From NCBI RefSeq assembly GCF_003815655.1, contig NZ_CP033917.1:4030001-4094000 (forward strand): a stretch of DNA of 64,000 bases, in the 5' to 3' direction. Within the stretch, counting starts at the first letter, position 1; every line of letters begins with the position of its first letter. The DNA comes from Chryseobacterium sp. G0201 (GTDB taxonomy: Bacteria > Bacteroidota > Bacteroidia > Flavobacteriales > Weeksellaceae). The notes under the pieces were generated by a model. It did no database searches. It was not told the DNA's origin and saw only the letters and a program-made list of their open reading frames with translations. Made by a program: the position numbers and the translations under genes. Shown here piece after piece: positions 8,814-16,885 of this stretch.

Positions 8814-8913
8814 TAAATAATTTGCTGATAACGATGATATGCTGGTGTGTTAATTATTTTCACTTTTAAGGTATCATCACATCATCAACATTAACAAATT
8901 AATAAATTAAATT

Positions 8914-10530
8914 ATGGCAGAAGTTATTACAATGCCGCGTCTTTCCGACACTATGACGGAAGGTAAAGTGGCGAAATGGCATAAAAAAGTAGGTGATAAA
9001 GTAAAGGAAGGAGATATTTTAGCTGAAATTGAAACAGATAAAGCTGTTCAGGATTTCGAATCTGAAGTAGAAGGAACTCTTTTATACGTTGGTGTAGAAG
9101 AAGGAGGTGCTGCTGCTGTAGATTCTATTTTAGCGATTATCGGTAATGAAGGTGAAGATATTTCAGCGTTGAAAGGAGGCAGTGCTCCTGCAGCTGGAGC
9201 TTCTGAAGAGAAAAAATCTGAAGAAGAATCTAAAACGGAAAATGAAGCAACAAGCGTAGAACAAACTACTGCTGAAGTGCCTGCCGGTGTTGAAGTTATT
9301 ACAATGCCAAGACTTTCTGATACAATGACAGAAGGTAAAGTGGCGAAATGGCATAAAAATGTTGGAGATACAGTAAAAGAAGGTGATCTTCTTGCTGAGA
9401 TTGAGACAGATAAAGCAGTTCAGGATTTTGAATCTGAATTCAACGGAGTATTATTGAAGCAAGGTGTTGAAGAAGGCGGTGCTGCTCCGGTTGATTCAGT
9501 ATTGGCAATTATCGGACCTGAAGGAACTGACGTTTCTGGCGTTGGAGCTGCAAAACCTGCTGCTCAGTCTTCAGAAAAGCCTGCAGAACAAAAAGCTGAA
9601 GCTAAAACAGAAGAAAAACCTGCTGCTCAGGCTGTAAGTTCTTCATCTACCGACAGAGTTGCAATTTCTCCTTTAGCTAAAAAAATGGCTCAGGATAAAG
9701 GAGTTGACATTCACGGTATTCAGGGTTCTGGAGAAAACGGAAGAATCGTTAAAAAAGATATTGAAAACTATCAGCCATCTCAGGCAAAACCCGCAGCATC
9801 TGCGCCGACTGTAAATCCGGCTGCTCATGTTGCATTAAGTTTTGTTCAGGGAGAAGATACAGAGACTCCAAACTCTCAGGTAAGAAATATCATCGCGAAA
9901 CGTCTTGCTGAAAGTAAATTCTCTGCTCCTCACTATTATCTAATGGTGGAGATCAATATGGATAAAGCAATTGAAGCTAGAAAAGAAATCAATTCTTTAC
10001 CTGATACTAAAATTTCTTTCAACGACATGATTATTAAGGCGACTGCTGTTGCTTTAAGAAAACATCCACAAGTTAATTCTAGCTGGGCTGGAGATAAAGT
10101 GATCCACAGAGGAAATATCAATATTGGTGTAGCGGTAGCTATTCCTGACGGATTGGTGGTTCCTGTTCTTAAAAACACAGATCAGATGACGTATACTCAG
10201 ATTTCTGCTGGTGTTAAGGATATGGCTGGAAGAGCTAAATCTAAAGGTCTTAAGGCAAACGAAATGGAAGGTTCTACTTTCTCAGTTTCTAACTTAGGAA
10301 TGTTCGGAATTGAAACATTTACGAGTATCATCAATCAACCAAACTCTGCAATCCTTTCAGTAGGAGCAATCATCGAGAAACCGATCGTAAAAGACGGACA
10401 GATCGTAGTTGGAAACATCATGAAGCTTTCATTAGCTTGTGACCACAGAGTGGTAGACGGTGCTACAGGTGCTCAGTTCTTACAAACTTTAAAAACATAT
10501 TTAGAAAGTCCTTTAACTTTGTTACTGTAA
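8914..10530 (+). CDS. pdhC: Pyruvate dehydrogenase E2, dihydrolipoamide acetyltransferase
   Basis: The 538 residues contain two tandem lipoyl domains (about 1-75 and 127-200), each with the lipoylated Lys in EIETDKAVQDFES. Ala/Glu/Lys-rich linkers follow, then a peripheral subunit-binding domain (about 247-285, ISPLAKKMAQDKGVDIHGIQ) and the catalytic domain (about 310-538) with the active-site motif CDHRVVDGATGAQF (HxxxDG). It transfers acetyl groups to CoA and forms the core of the complex. The two lipoyl regions are near-identical over long stretches and could recombine. A terminator follows. Confidence 0.96.
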   Translation: MAEVITMPRLSDTMTEGKVAKWHKKVGDKVKEGDILAEIETDKAVQDFESEVEGTLLYVGVEEGGAAAVDSILAIIGNEGEDISALKGGSAPAAGASEEKKSEEESKTENEATSVEQTTAEVPAGVEVITMPRLSDTMTEGKVAKWHKNVGDTVKEGDLLAEIETDKAVQDFESEFNGVLLKQGVEEGGAAPVDSVLAIIGPEGTDVSGVGAAKPAAQSSEKPAEQKAEAKTEEKPAAQAVSSSSTDRVAISPLAKKMAQDKGVDIHGIQGSGENGRIVKKDIENYQPSQAKPAASAPTVNPAAHVALSFVQGEDTETPNSQVRNIIAKRLAESKFSAPHYYLMVEINMDKAIEARKEINSLPDTKISFNDMIIKATAVALRKHPQVNSSWAGDKVIHRGNINIGVAVAIPDGLVVPVLKNTDQMTYTQISAGVKDMAGRAKSKGLKANEMEGSTFSVSNLGMFGIETFTSIINQPNSAILSVGAIIEKPIVKDGQIVVGNIMKLSLACDHRVVDGATGAQFLQTLKTYLESPLTLLL

Positions 10531-10550
10531 TTTTCTAAGTTTTGAAATAC

Positions 10551-10580
10551 AAAAACCTCTCAATTTTGGGAGGTTTTTTT
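10551..10580 (+). terminator. Terminator of the pdhA-pdhC unit
   Basis: Stem AAAACCTC/GAGGTTTT followed by a T run, about 20 bases after the pdhC stop. Confidence 0.85.
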
Positions 10581-10595
10581 GTAGGTTAAATTTTT

Positions 10596-10688
10596 CACTC
10601 TGTTTGTCATTCCGGAGGAATCTAAACATAGTATTAGAAAATAGTTTGGAAAAATTCGTGTCTAGATTCCTCCGGGATGACAAAGTGG
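10596..10688. repeat. Dispersed hairpin repeat (REP-like), copy 1
   Basis: A long imperfect inverted repeat: left arm TTTGTCATTCCGGAGGAATC, right arm GATTCCTCCGGGATGACAAA, flanked by CACTCTG and GTGG. Related hairpins occur at 55381-55437 and 59497-59555. It lies in a 362-base gene-free stretch (10531-10892) that otherwise holds only the terminator, a CACTCACAATTCACC-type word near 10835, and the lolD promoter. Confidence 0.75.
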
Positions 10689-10880
10689 ATGATGTTAATT
10701 TCTAAACATTCATCTTTGCTGAGTGTTAAAGCCTTTGTGAACGAAAAAATATGTAGATTGAAATTAAAAAATCCTAGCATACCTTGCGTTTAAAATTTAA
10801 GTTTAAAAAAATTGACCAACGAAGTGCATTGACCACTCACAATTCACCTTAAATTTCTCTAATATTTCAAATCAATTCAC

Positions 10881-10888
10881 TATTTTTG
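10881..10888 (+). promoter_or_regulatory. -7 box directly before the lolD-like gene
   Basis: TATTTTTG matches TAnnTTTG and ends only four bases before the ATG at 10893. If used, the transcript would begin at or next to the start codon (leaderless). Confidence 0.4.
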
Positions 10889-10892
10889 GCTC

Positions 10893-11561
10893 ATGATTAA
10901 AGCAAGAAATATCCATAAATCTTATGGGAATTTAGAAGTATTAAAAGGTGTTGATATTCATATCAAAACCGGAGAGGTTGTTTCTATTGTTGGAGAATCA
11001 GGTGCAGGAAAATCTACTTTACTGCAGATCTTGGGAACATTGGATCTACCTTCGAACTCAAACAAATACGATACAGAGATCTCAATAGCAGGTGAGTCAT
11101 TTATTAATATGAATGATAAGCAGCTTTCTAAATTCAGGAACCAGAATATTGGTTTTGTATTTCAGTTTCATCAGTTGTTGCCGGAATTTACGGCATTGGA
11201 AAACGTATTATTGCCGACAAAAATCGGCGGAGCCAACGAAAAAGAATCATTAGAAAAGGCGTATGCTTTGTTTGAAGATTTGAAAATCGAACAAAGGTTG
11301 CAACATAAACCCAACCAATTATCGGGTGGGGAAGCGCAAAGGGTAGCCGTTGCCAGAGCATTGATTAATTCTCCTAAAATCATTTTTGCGGATGAACCTA
11401 CAGGTAACTTAGATTCAAAAAATGCGGATGATTTGCACAGGTTATTCTTTGATTTAAGAGATAAATACAATCAGACATTCGTGATTGTAACGCACAACCC
11501 TAATCTTGCGGAAATTACTGACAGAAAATTAGTCATGAAAGACGGAATGATTATCGAGTAA
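10893..11561 (+). CDS. lolD: ABC transporter ATP-binding protein, LolD/MacB-type
   Basis: The 222 residues form one ATPase domain with Walker A GESGAGKST (about 36-44), Q-loop FVFQFHQLLPEF, signature QLSGGEAQRVAVARAL and Walker B IIFADEPTGNLDSKN. The subfamily pattern (SGAGKSTLLQILGTLD ... DEPTGNLD) matches LolD, which powers extraction of lipoproteins from the inner membrane with LolC/E. The partner permease is not adjacent, so a MacB/FtsE-like role is an alternative. Confidence 0.85.
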   Translation: MIKARNIHKSYGNLEVLKGVDIHIKTGEVVSIVGESGAGKSTLLQILGTLDLPSNSNKYDTEISIAGESFINMNDKQLSKFRNQNIGFVFQFHQLLPEFTALENVLLPTKIGGANEKESLEKAYALFEDLKIEQRLQHKPNQLSGGEAQRVAVARALINSPKIIFADEPTGNLDSKNADDLHRLFFDLRDKYNQTFVIVTHNPNLAEITDRKLVMKDGMIIE

Positions 11562-11572
11562 ATTCCTGTCAA

Positions 11573-12154
11573 ATGATGAAACACTTTATTTTTTTATTCC
11601 TTTTTTTTATTTCCTGTTCTAAATTTGAATCTCAGGCCAATAATGTTGTTGATTATCTTCCAAAATCAAAAGTTTCGGAAATTAAAAACTATATTAAAGG
11701 AAAAAATTATAATCAGGATTTGGCGGTTTTTATCAATTTTAAAATTCATTCGGGAAAGTATAGATATTTCGTTTATGATCTGAAAAAAGATCAAATTTTA
11801 CAGAAAGCAGTTGTTGCTCATGGAGAAGGTTCTGTAGTTTCGAATTCTAATAATTTACAATTCAGCAATATTGATGGTTCTCACCAATCATCTTTGGGGA
11901 AATATGAAATTCGCGAAAGTTATAACGGAAAATTCGGAAAGGCATATCGCTTAGACGGACTTGATGAAACAAACAATAATGCAAGACCTAGAGCAATTGT
12001 TCTTCATTCTTATTATTGCGTTCCGGATCAGGAATCAATAAATCCAGTATGTTTAAGTTTTGGTTGTCCAATGCTTTCAAAAAATGCATTCAACGAAACT
12101 GCAAAATACATCGACCAATCAAAACAGCCTATCATTTTATACGCATTTTATTAG
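11573..12154 (+). CDS. Murein L,D-transpeptidase catalytic-domain protein
   Basis: The 193-residue protein starts with a hydrophobic signal (MKHFIFLFLFFISCS) that may be a lipoprotein signal with Cys at about residue 15. The C-terminal half contains HSYYCVPDQESINPVCLSFG followed by CPML, matching the H...SxGCPxL active-site pattern of the L,D-transpeptidase catalytic family with nucleophilic Cys. It probably cross-links or modifies peptidoglycan, or anchors proteins, in the periplasm. Tandem ATGs at 11573 and 11576 are both possible starts. It lies 11 bases after the LolD-like gene. Confidence 0.85.
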   Translation: MMKHFIFLFLFFISCSKFESQANNVVDYLPKSKVSEIKNYIKGKNYNQDLAVFINFKIHSGKYRYFVYDLKKDQILQKAVVAHGEGSVVSNSNNLQFSNIDGSHQSSLGKYEIRESYNGKFGKAYRLDGLDETNNNARPRAIVLHSYYCVPDQESINPVCLSFGCPMLSKNAFNETAKYIDQSKQPIILYAFY

Positions 12155-12192
12155 ACTCATAATTCATCATTTATAACTCATAAGTTCCCAAC

Positions 12193-12870
12193 ATGTCCAT
12201 AAAATTCCTTGCAGAAGACGACAGACCCAGAGAAAAGTTTATGCTGAAAGGCAAAGGCTCACTTTCTGATTCCGAATTGCTTGCGATCATTATGGGAAGC
12301 GGAAATAGAGATGAAACTGCTTTAGAATTAGCCAGAAAGATTTTAGCATCTGTTAATAATAATTGGAATCAGTTAAGTTTATTGTCGGTGAAAGATCTAA
12401 CGAAATTTAAAGGAATTGGCGAGGTGAAAGCAATTTCTATTGCAACAGCTTTGGAAATCGGGAGAAGAAGAGCCAGTCAGGAAATTCCTGAAAAGCCAAT
12501 GATTTCGAACAGTAACGGAGCATATCAGATTTTTAAAAATCATCTTTCAGATTTACGGACAGAAGAATTTTGGGCTATTTTTCTGAATCAAAGTAATAAA
12601 GTTCTCCATACCGCTCAATTAACTCAAGGAGGAATTAACCAATCGATTGTGGATGTCAGAATTCTATTTAAAACAGCGCTGGATCATTTTTCCACGGGAA
12701 TTATCATTGCTCACAATCATCCATCAGGAAATTTAAAACCGAGCAGGGAAGATCTGGATATTACACAAAAAATAAAAGAAGCAGGAACATTTCTAAATAT
12801 TCAGCTTTTAGATCATTTGATCATTACACAGAATTCATACTTAAGTTTCTCAGACGAAGGATTATTATGA
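12193..12870 (+). CDS. radC: RadC-family JAB-domain protein
   Basis: The 225 residues contain an N-terminal helix-hairpin-helix-like region (residues about 1-85, TKFKGIGEVKAISIATALE) and a C-terminal JAB/MPN metalloprotease-like domain with HNHPSGNLKPSREDLDIT. The His-x-His...Asp zinc-site residues are present. It is full length. The name DNA repair protein RadC is historical; the biochemical role is unclear. Its stop overlaps the next start by four bases. Confidence 0.93.
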   Translation: MSIKFLAEDDRPREKFMLKGKGSLSDSELLAIIMGSGNRDETALELARKILASVNNNWNQLSLLSVKDLTKFKGIGEVKAISIATALEIGRRRASQEIPEKPMISNSNGAYQIFKNHLSDLRTEEFWAIFLNQSNKVLHTAQLTQGGINQSIVDVRILFKTALDHFSTGIIIAHNHPSGNLKPSREDLDITQKIKEAGTFLNIQLLDHLIITQNSYLSFSDEGLL

Positions 12871-13733
12871 TTAGAAGATTGAAATATAACGAGATTGATT
12901 TCAAAAAATACACTGAATGTTTAGAAAATTCTGAACAGAAAAATTGGTACGCCAATAAAAATGTTCTTGACCAGCTTTCAGGAAATTGGGAATTATTAAT
13001 TTATGGAGACTATGAAGCTGTAATGCCGATTCCGTTGAAAAAAAAAATGGGTTTAAATTTTATTCTTATGCCTCTTTTTTGTCAGCAGTTAGGCATATTT
13101 TCTAAAGAAGACAACCGTGAAATTAATGACCAATTTTTAAAGGTTTTACAAAAAAAATCAAACGTTTTTTTATATTCATTTAATCAGAAGAATAATTTTG
13201 GAGAAAAATTAGAAAAAAAGAAAAATTACATCATTCCAATTTCTGATTATGTGATTTTAAGGCGGACAAAATATTTTAAAGGAAGAAAATCTACAGCTAA
13301 ATGCGCTCAGCACCTTTTTTATAAAGAAATAGATCTAAGCGCTGAAATTATTTCTTTTATTGAAAATAATTATAAAGGAATTCCTAAAAGATCAGACTAC
13401 GAAAAATTTATAAAATATTTAGAATTTTTAAATGTAAATGGCTTTCTTAAGCTATACGGAGCTTATTTGGATGAAAAACTGATCAATTTGGCGGTTATCA
13501 TTTCAGAAGAAAATCAACTTTCATTATTAGCCTTAATTAATGATGAATCTTACAAAAACGAAAACGGACCTTCTTTTTTAATAGATAAAATTCTGCAAAA
13601 CTATATTCACGAGAAGACTTTTAATTTTATGGGAAGTAATATTCGGGGAATAGAAATTTTCTTTAAAAGTTTTGGTGCAGAACTCCAGGAATATTCTTAT
13701 TTGGAAAGTAAGATTTTAAAGCGAATCTCATAA
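12867..13733 (+). CDS. Probable GNAT/FemAB-like acyltransferase-fold protein
   Basis: The 288-residue protein begins at an ATGA overlap with radC. Features such as YANKNVLDQLSGNWELLIYG, then DYEAVMPIPLKKKMGLNF, with a terminal block FNFMGSNIRGIEIFFKSFGA, resemble long GNAT/FemX-like proteins of Bacteroidetes that carry two acyltransferase folds. It lacks a signal peptide, so it should be cytoplasmic. The substrate is unknown and the family call is by pattern only. Confidence 0.55.
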   Translation: MIRRLKYNEIDFKKYTECLENSEQKNWYANKNVLDQLSGNWELLIYGDYEAVMPIPLKKKMGLNFILMPLFCQQLGIFSKEDNREINDQFLKVLQKKSNVFLYSFNQKNNFGEKLEKKKNYIIPISDYVILRRTKYFKGRKSTAKCAQHLFYKEIDLSAEIISFIENNYKGIPKRSDYEKFIKYLEFLNVNGFLKLYGAYLDEKLINLAVIISEENQLSLLALINDESYKNENGPSFLIDKILQNYIHEKTFNFMGSNIRGIEIFFKSFGAELQEYSYLESKILKRIS

Positions 13734-13789
13734 AATAGCGAATGTTATACAATGACACGTTTTTCAGCTATAAATTCAGAAAATATTAG

Positions 13790-13797
13790 TAATTTTG
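13790..13797 (+). promoter_or_regulatory. -7 box before the 13810 gene
   Basis: TAATTTTG matches TAnnTTTG and lies 13 bases upstream of the ATG at 13810, implying a very short leader. Its position argues against the upstream TTG at 13795 as the start. Confidence 0.5.
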
Positions 13798-13809
13798 CTT
13801 CCTCAAATT

Positions 13810-14322
13810 ATGACAAGTCTTTCAGGATACCTACCATATGCATTTGCATTGATCATCGCAATACCATTTTTGGTTTTGCTGAGACAGTTTGTACACAATT
13901 ATATCAGTCTTAAGAATCAGGAAATAAAGCTTCTTTCCGTAAAATCGAATTCCGAAAACAAGACCCAGTCTTATGAAAGAATGACCCTTTTTCTGGAGAG
14001 GATAAAGCCTTCCAACCTTATTCAGAGATTTGATAAAGATCTTGCCGCTCACGAATTCATTTTTCTTACCGAAAAAACGATCAATGAAGAGTTTGAGTAT
14101 AATTCTTCACAACAATTATACATCACAAAAAATTCGTGGAAAAATATTGTTGATTCCAAGAATGCAGTGCTGGATCTGCTTCACAAAACCTATGAAGGAT
14201 TAAGCGGAAACGCCAATCTTGATGAGTTTAAAACCATTTTCATCATGAATTACATGGAAAATGAAGACTATATTTCGGCGACAATAGAAGACCTGAGAAG
14301 AGAAATTTTAATAATAGCTTAA
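13810..14322 (+). CDS. Conserved membrane-anchored protein of unknown function
   Basis: From ATG at 13810 the product has 170 residues: one N-terminal transmembrane helix (about 6-28, YLPYAFALIIAIPFLVLLRQ) followed by a hydrophilic mainly alpha-helical cytoplasmic domain. I recognise it as a type common in Flavobacteriia beside soluble pyrophosphatase, without a known function. Longer versions starting at TTG 13795 are possible, but the -7 box ends at 13797. The ppa start lies 20 bases downstream, suggesting cotranscription. Confidence 0.75.
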   Translation: MTSLSGYLPYAFALIIAIPFLVLLRQFVHNYISLKNQEIKLLSVKSNSENKTQSYERMTLFLERIKPSNLIQRFDKDLAAHEFIFLTEKTINEEFEYNSSQQLYITKNSWKNIVDSKNAVLDLLHKTYEGLSGNANLDEFKTIFIMNYMENEDYISATIEDLRREILIIA

Positions 14323-14342
14323 CTAAAAAATAAAAATAAATA

Positions 14343-14954
14343 ATGATTCCAAATTTTAAAGCACATCCATGGCATGGAGTTTCTGCAGGAGAAGATGCGC
14401 CAAATGTTGTTAATGTATTCGTGGAAATCGTTCCTTCAGATACTATTAAATATGAAGTAGATAAAGAAACAGGATATTTAAAGGTAGACAGACCTCAAAA
14501 ATTCTCAAATATCATCCCGGCATTGTACGGATTTGTTCCAAGAACATATTGCGATAATGAAGTAATGAAATTAGCAGTTGAAAGAGGAGCTACAGATGTA
14601 TCGATGGGAGATCATGATCCATTGGATATCTGTGTTTTGAGTTCTCACAATATTCACGGAGGTGGGTTGTTCATGGAAGCTATTCCAATCGGAGGTTTCA
14701 AAATGATCGACGGAGGTGAGGCTGATGATAAAATTGTTGCAGTAATGATCGGTGACCATGCTTTCGGACATTTCAGAGATATTGCTGAATTACCTGAAGC
14801 TGAAGTGAAACGATTAATGCACTATTTCTTAACGTACAAAAACTTACCGGATGAGCCTGCAAAATGTAGAATTCAGGAGGTTTATGGCGCTGAACACGCT
14901 AAGAAAGTTATCATTGCATCTCAGAAAGATTACGCAGACAAATTCGGAGGATAA
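14343..14954 (+). CDS. ppa: Inorganic pyrophosphatase (soluble, family I)
   Basis: The 203-residue protein has the family I active-site acidic cluster: FVPRTYCDNEV and GDHDPLDICVLS (D-x-D-P-x-D), with IGGFKMIDGGEADDKIVAVM following. It hydrolyses pyrophosphate to phosphate in the cytoplasm, pulling biosynthetic reactions forward. A membrane pyrophosphatase gene lies 2 kb downstream, so this genome has both kinds close together. A strong terminator follows. Confidence 0.95.
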   Translation: MIPNFKAHPWHGVSAGEDAPNVVNVFVEIVPSDTIKYEVDKETGYLKVDRPQKFSNIIPALYGFVPRTYCDNEVMKLAVERGATDVSMGDHDPLDICVLSSHNIHGGGLFMEAIPIGGFKMIDGGEADDKIVAVMIGDHAFGHFRDIAELPEAEVKRLMHYFLTYKNLPDEPAKCRIQEVYGAEHAKKVIIASQKDYADKFGG

Positions 14955-14973
14955 AATCCCCGCATACAGATAA

Positions 14974-15005
14974 AAAAAGACAGATGAAATTCATCTGTCT
15001 TTTTT
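14974..15005 (+). terminator. Terminator of ppa
   Basis: Perfect stem AAAAAGACAGATGAA/TTCATCTGTCTTTTT. Because it has A and T tracts on both sides it may also serve the leftward gene ending at 15037. Confidence 0.88.
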
Positions 15006-15036
15006 GTTTTTAAGATTTCATCAACAAAAAAACATG

Positions 15037-16758
15037 TTATTTTCTTTTGTAGACAGAAACTCCTTCTTTTATTGTTTCCAAAACAACAATACTCCTGATT
15101 TGTTCAGGATTTATCGTTAACGGATTTTTATCAAGGATAACCAAATCAGCAAGCTTTCCGGCTTTAATGGATCCTTTTGTTTTTTCTTCCTGCAGTTGAT
15201 AAGCAGCATTAATTGTTATTGCTTTTAGGGCTTCAAGAGGTGATATCCTTTCATTAGGTCCCAAAATCATTCCTGAACGGGTTTTTCGGTTAACGGCTGC
15301 ATAGATGGCTGTAATTAAATCCGGCGGAGTTACAGGAGCATCGTGATGGATGGTAAAAATAATGCCGGCTTGCAGTGCAGAATGCGCAGGACTGATAAAT
15401 GAAGCTCTTTCCGGACCAAAAACACTGGAATAATGCCAATCTCCCCATAAGTAAGCATGCGTTGAAAAATAAGAAGGAATAAGCCCCAGTTCTTTTATTT
15501 TCTGAATATGATCGGGACGGCTGTTTTGAACATGAATAAGGGTAGCACGAAGCTCAGGTCTATAGATTTTTTCATCCTTTAGTCTTTCAATAACCCGTAA
15601 TGCCTGGTCAATAGCGGCATCGCCGTTAACATGAAGTTGTGCCGTAATATTATTTTGAAATAAAGTTTTAAGATCACTATATAAAACTTCATCTGTAAAA
15701 ATAGGAAAACCTTTATAGTCAGCAGACTGACCTTCCGGCGGAACCAGATAAGGCTGGGTAAGCCAGGCCGTTTTTCCTTGCGGAGAACCGTCATCTGAAA
15801 ATTTGAAACCTGCCAATTTCAAATGGTTATCATAATGCATGTATTTAGGTTTAAAAGCACCCAGATCTTTTTTAAAATATTCATAGTCTGGGAAATAGAC
15901 AACATCTACTTTAAATAAATGTTTTGCGGCAGCTTTTTCTAGAAGTTTTACACTTTCTCCCATGGTTCTCCCGTCGCAAATAGTTGTTTGTCCGTAACTT
16001 AACCATTCTTCTTGGGCTTTCATTAAATTATCCATGGCCTGAGCTTGGGTATTGGTTCCTTTGCTCATCTTTTCGGTTAAATTAAGAAGAGCCATAAAGT
16101 TTGCATTTTCTTCTAATTTACCGTTTAGCTTTCCTGTTTTTTTATTTCTTCCATAATGTCCACCCTCAGGATTTTTTGCAGATTCAGATATTCCCAGAAA
16201 TTTAAGCATAGCAGTATTGGCAACACAGGCATGTCCGGAAGTATGGATGATAATGATAGGATTGGTTTTGCTGATGGCATCCAATTCATCTTTGGTGGGA
16301 TGTCGATGCTCTATCATAATAGCATCATCATATCCATTACCGATAATAGTTTGGTTTTTTGGGGTATTATTTTCTTTTATGTTTTTTTTTATAGTATTTT
16401 GAAGATCTTTAATTGAATTAACGGTACCGTAAGGCTCCGGAGAAAGATCTATTGCCTGCATTATACCAGCTCTTGACGTAACATGCCCATGAACATCAAT
16501 AAATCCGGGTAATAAAACATTTCCTTTAAGATCAATCATCTTCGTACGCGAATCGGTATAATGATCAGCCTCGGATTTTTTTCCTACAAAAAGGATTTTA
16601 CCATTTTTTATAACGAGAGCTTCGGCTTGTGGTGCTTGATCTTCCATCGTTAAGATGGGTCCTCCAAAATAAAGGATTTCAGCTTTTTCTGTAGGAATTC
16701 TGGTTTGAAAGCTACTAATGAACAATACTGAGAGAATTAAATAAATTAATGCTTTCAT
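15037..16758 (-). CDS. Secreted amidohydrolase, YtcJ-like
   Basis: With the start at 16758 the product has 573 residues and a signal peptide (MKALIYLILSVLFISSFQ). The metal-binding HGH motif (GFIDVHGHVTS) sits near residue 70, with later conserved blocks GNGYDDAIM, AQLHVNGDAA, TLIHVQNSRPDH and a final TKGSIKAGKLADLVILDKNP typical of metal-dependent amidohydrolases of the YtcJ/Amidohydro_3 group. It likely hydrolyses an amide or cyclic compound outside the cytoplasm; the substrate is unknown. An in-frame ATG at 16824 would place 22 residues before the signal peptide and is unlikely. Confidence 0.88.
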   Translation of the reverse strand: MKALIYLILSVLFISSFQTRIPTEKAEILYFGGPILTMEDQAPQAEALVIKNGKILFVGKKSEADHYTDSRTKMIDLKGNVLLPGFIDVHGHVTSRAGIMQAIDLSPEPYGTVNSIKDLQNTIKKNIKENNTPKNQTIIGNGYDDAIMIEHRHPTKDELDAISKTNPIIIIHTSGHACVANTAMLKFLGISESAKNPEGGHYGRNKKTGKLNGKLEENANFMALLNLTEKMSKGTNTQAQAMDNLMKAQEEWLSYGQTTICDGRTMGESVKLLEKAAAKHLFKVDVVYFPDYEYFKKDLGAFKPKYMHYDNHLKLAGFKFSDDGSPQGKTAWLTQPYLVPPEGQSADYKGFPIFTDEVLYSDLKTLFQNNITAQLHVNGDAAIDQALRVIERLKDEKIYRPELRATLIHVQNSRPDHIQKIKELGLIPSYFSTHAYLWGDWHYSSVFGPERASFISPAHSALQAGIIFTIHHDAPVTPPDLITAIYAAVNRKTRSGMILGPNERISPLEALKAITINAAYQLQEEKTKGSIKAGKLADLVILDKNPLTINPEQIRSIVVLETIKEGVSVYKRK

Positions 16759-16827
16759 GATATGTGATTTTGTGGTGTCAATAAATATACAATAAAATAT
16801 AATATTCTCACTTCTATAAAGCATTTG

Positions 16828-16836
16828 TAAATTTTG
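16828..16836 (+). promoter_or_regulatory. -7 box of the membrane pyrophosphatase gene
   Basis: TAAATTTTG matches the TAnnTTTG class with one extra base, 49 bases before the ATG at 16886. Confidence 0.45.
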
Positions 16837-16885
16837 CTATATTTATAAAACTAATTACAATTCATTAATATAAAAATAATAAACT

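Noticed and set aside
9163..9354. Antisense frame opposite the E2 lipoyl linkers
   Set aside because: Product of low-complexity Ala/Glu/Lys coding sequence in pdhC; no independent support.
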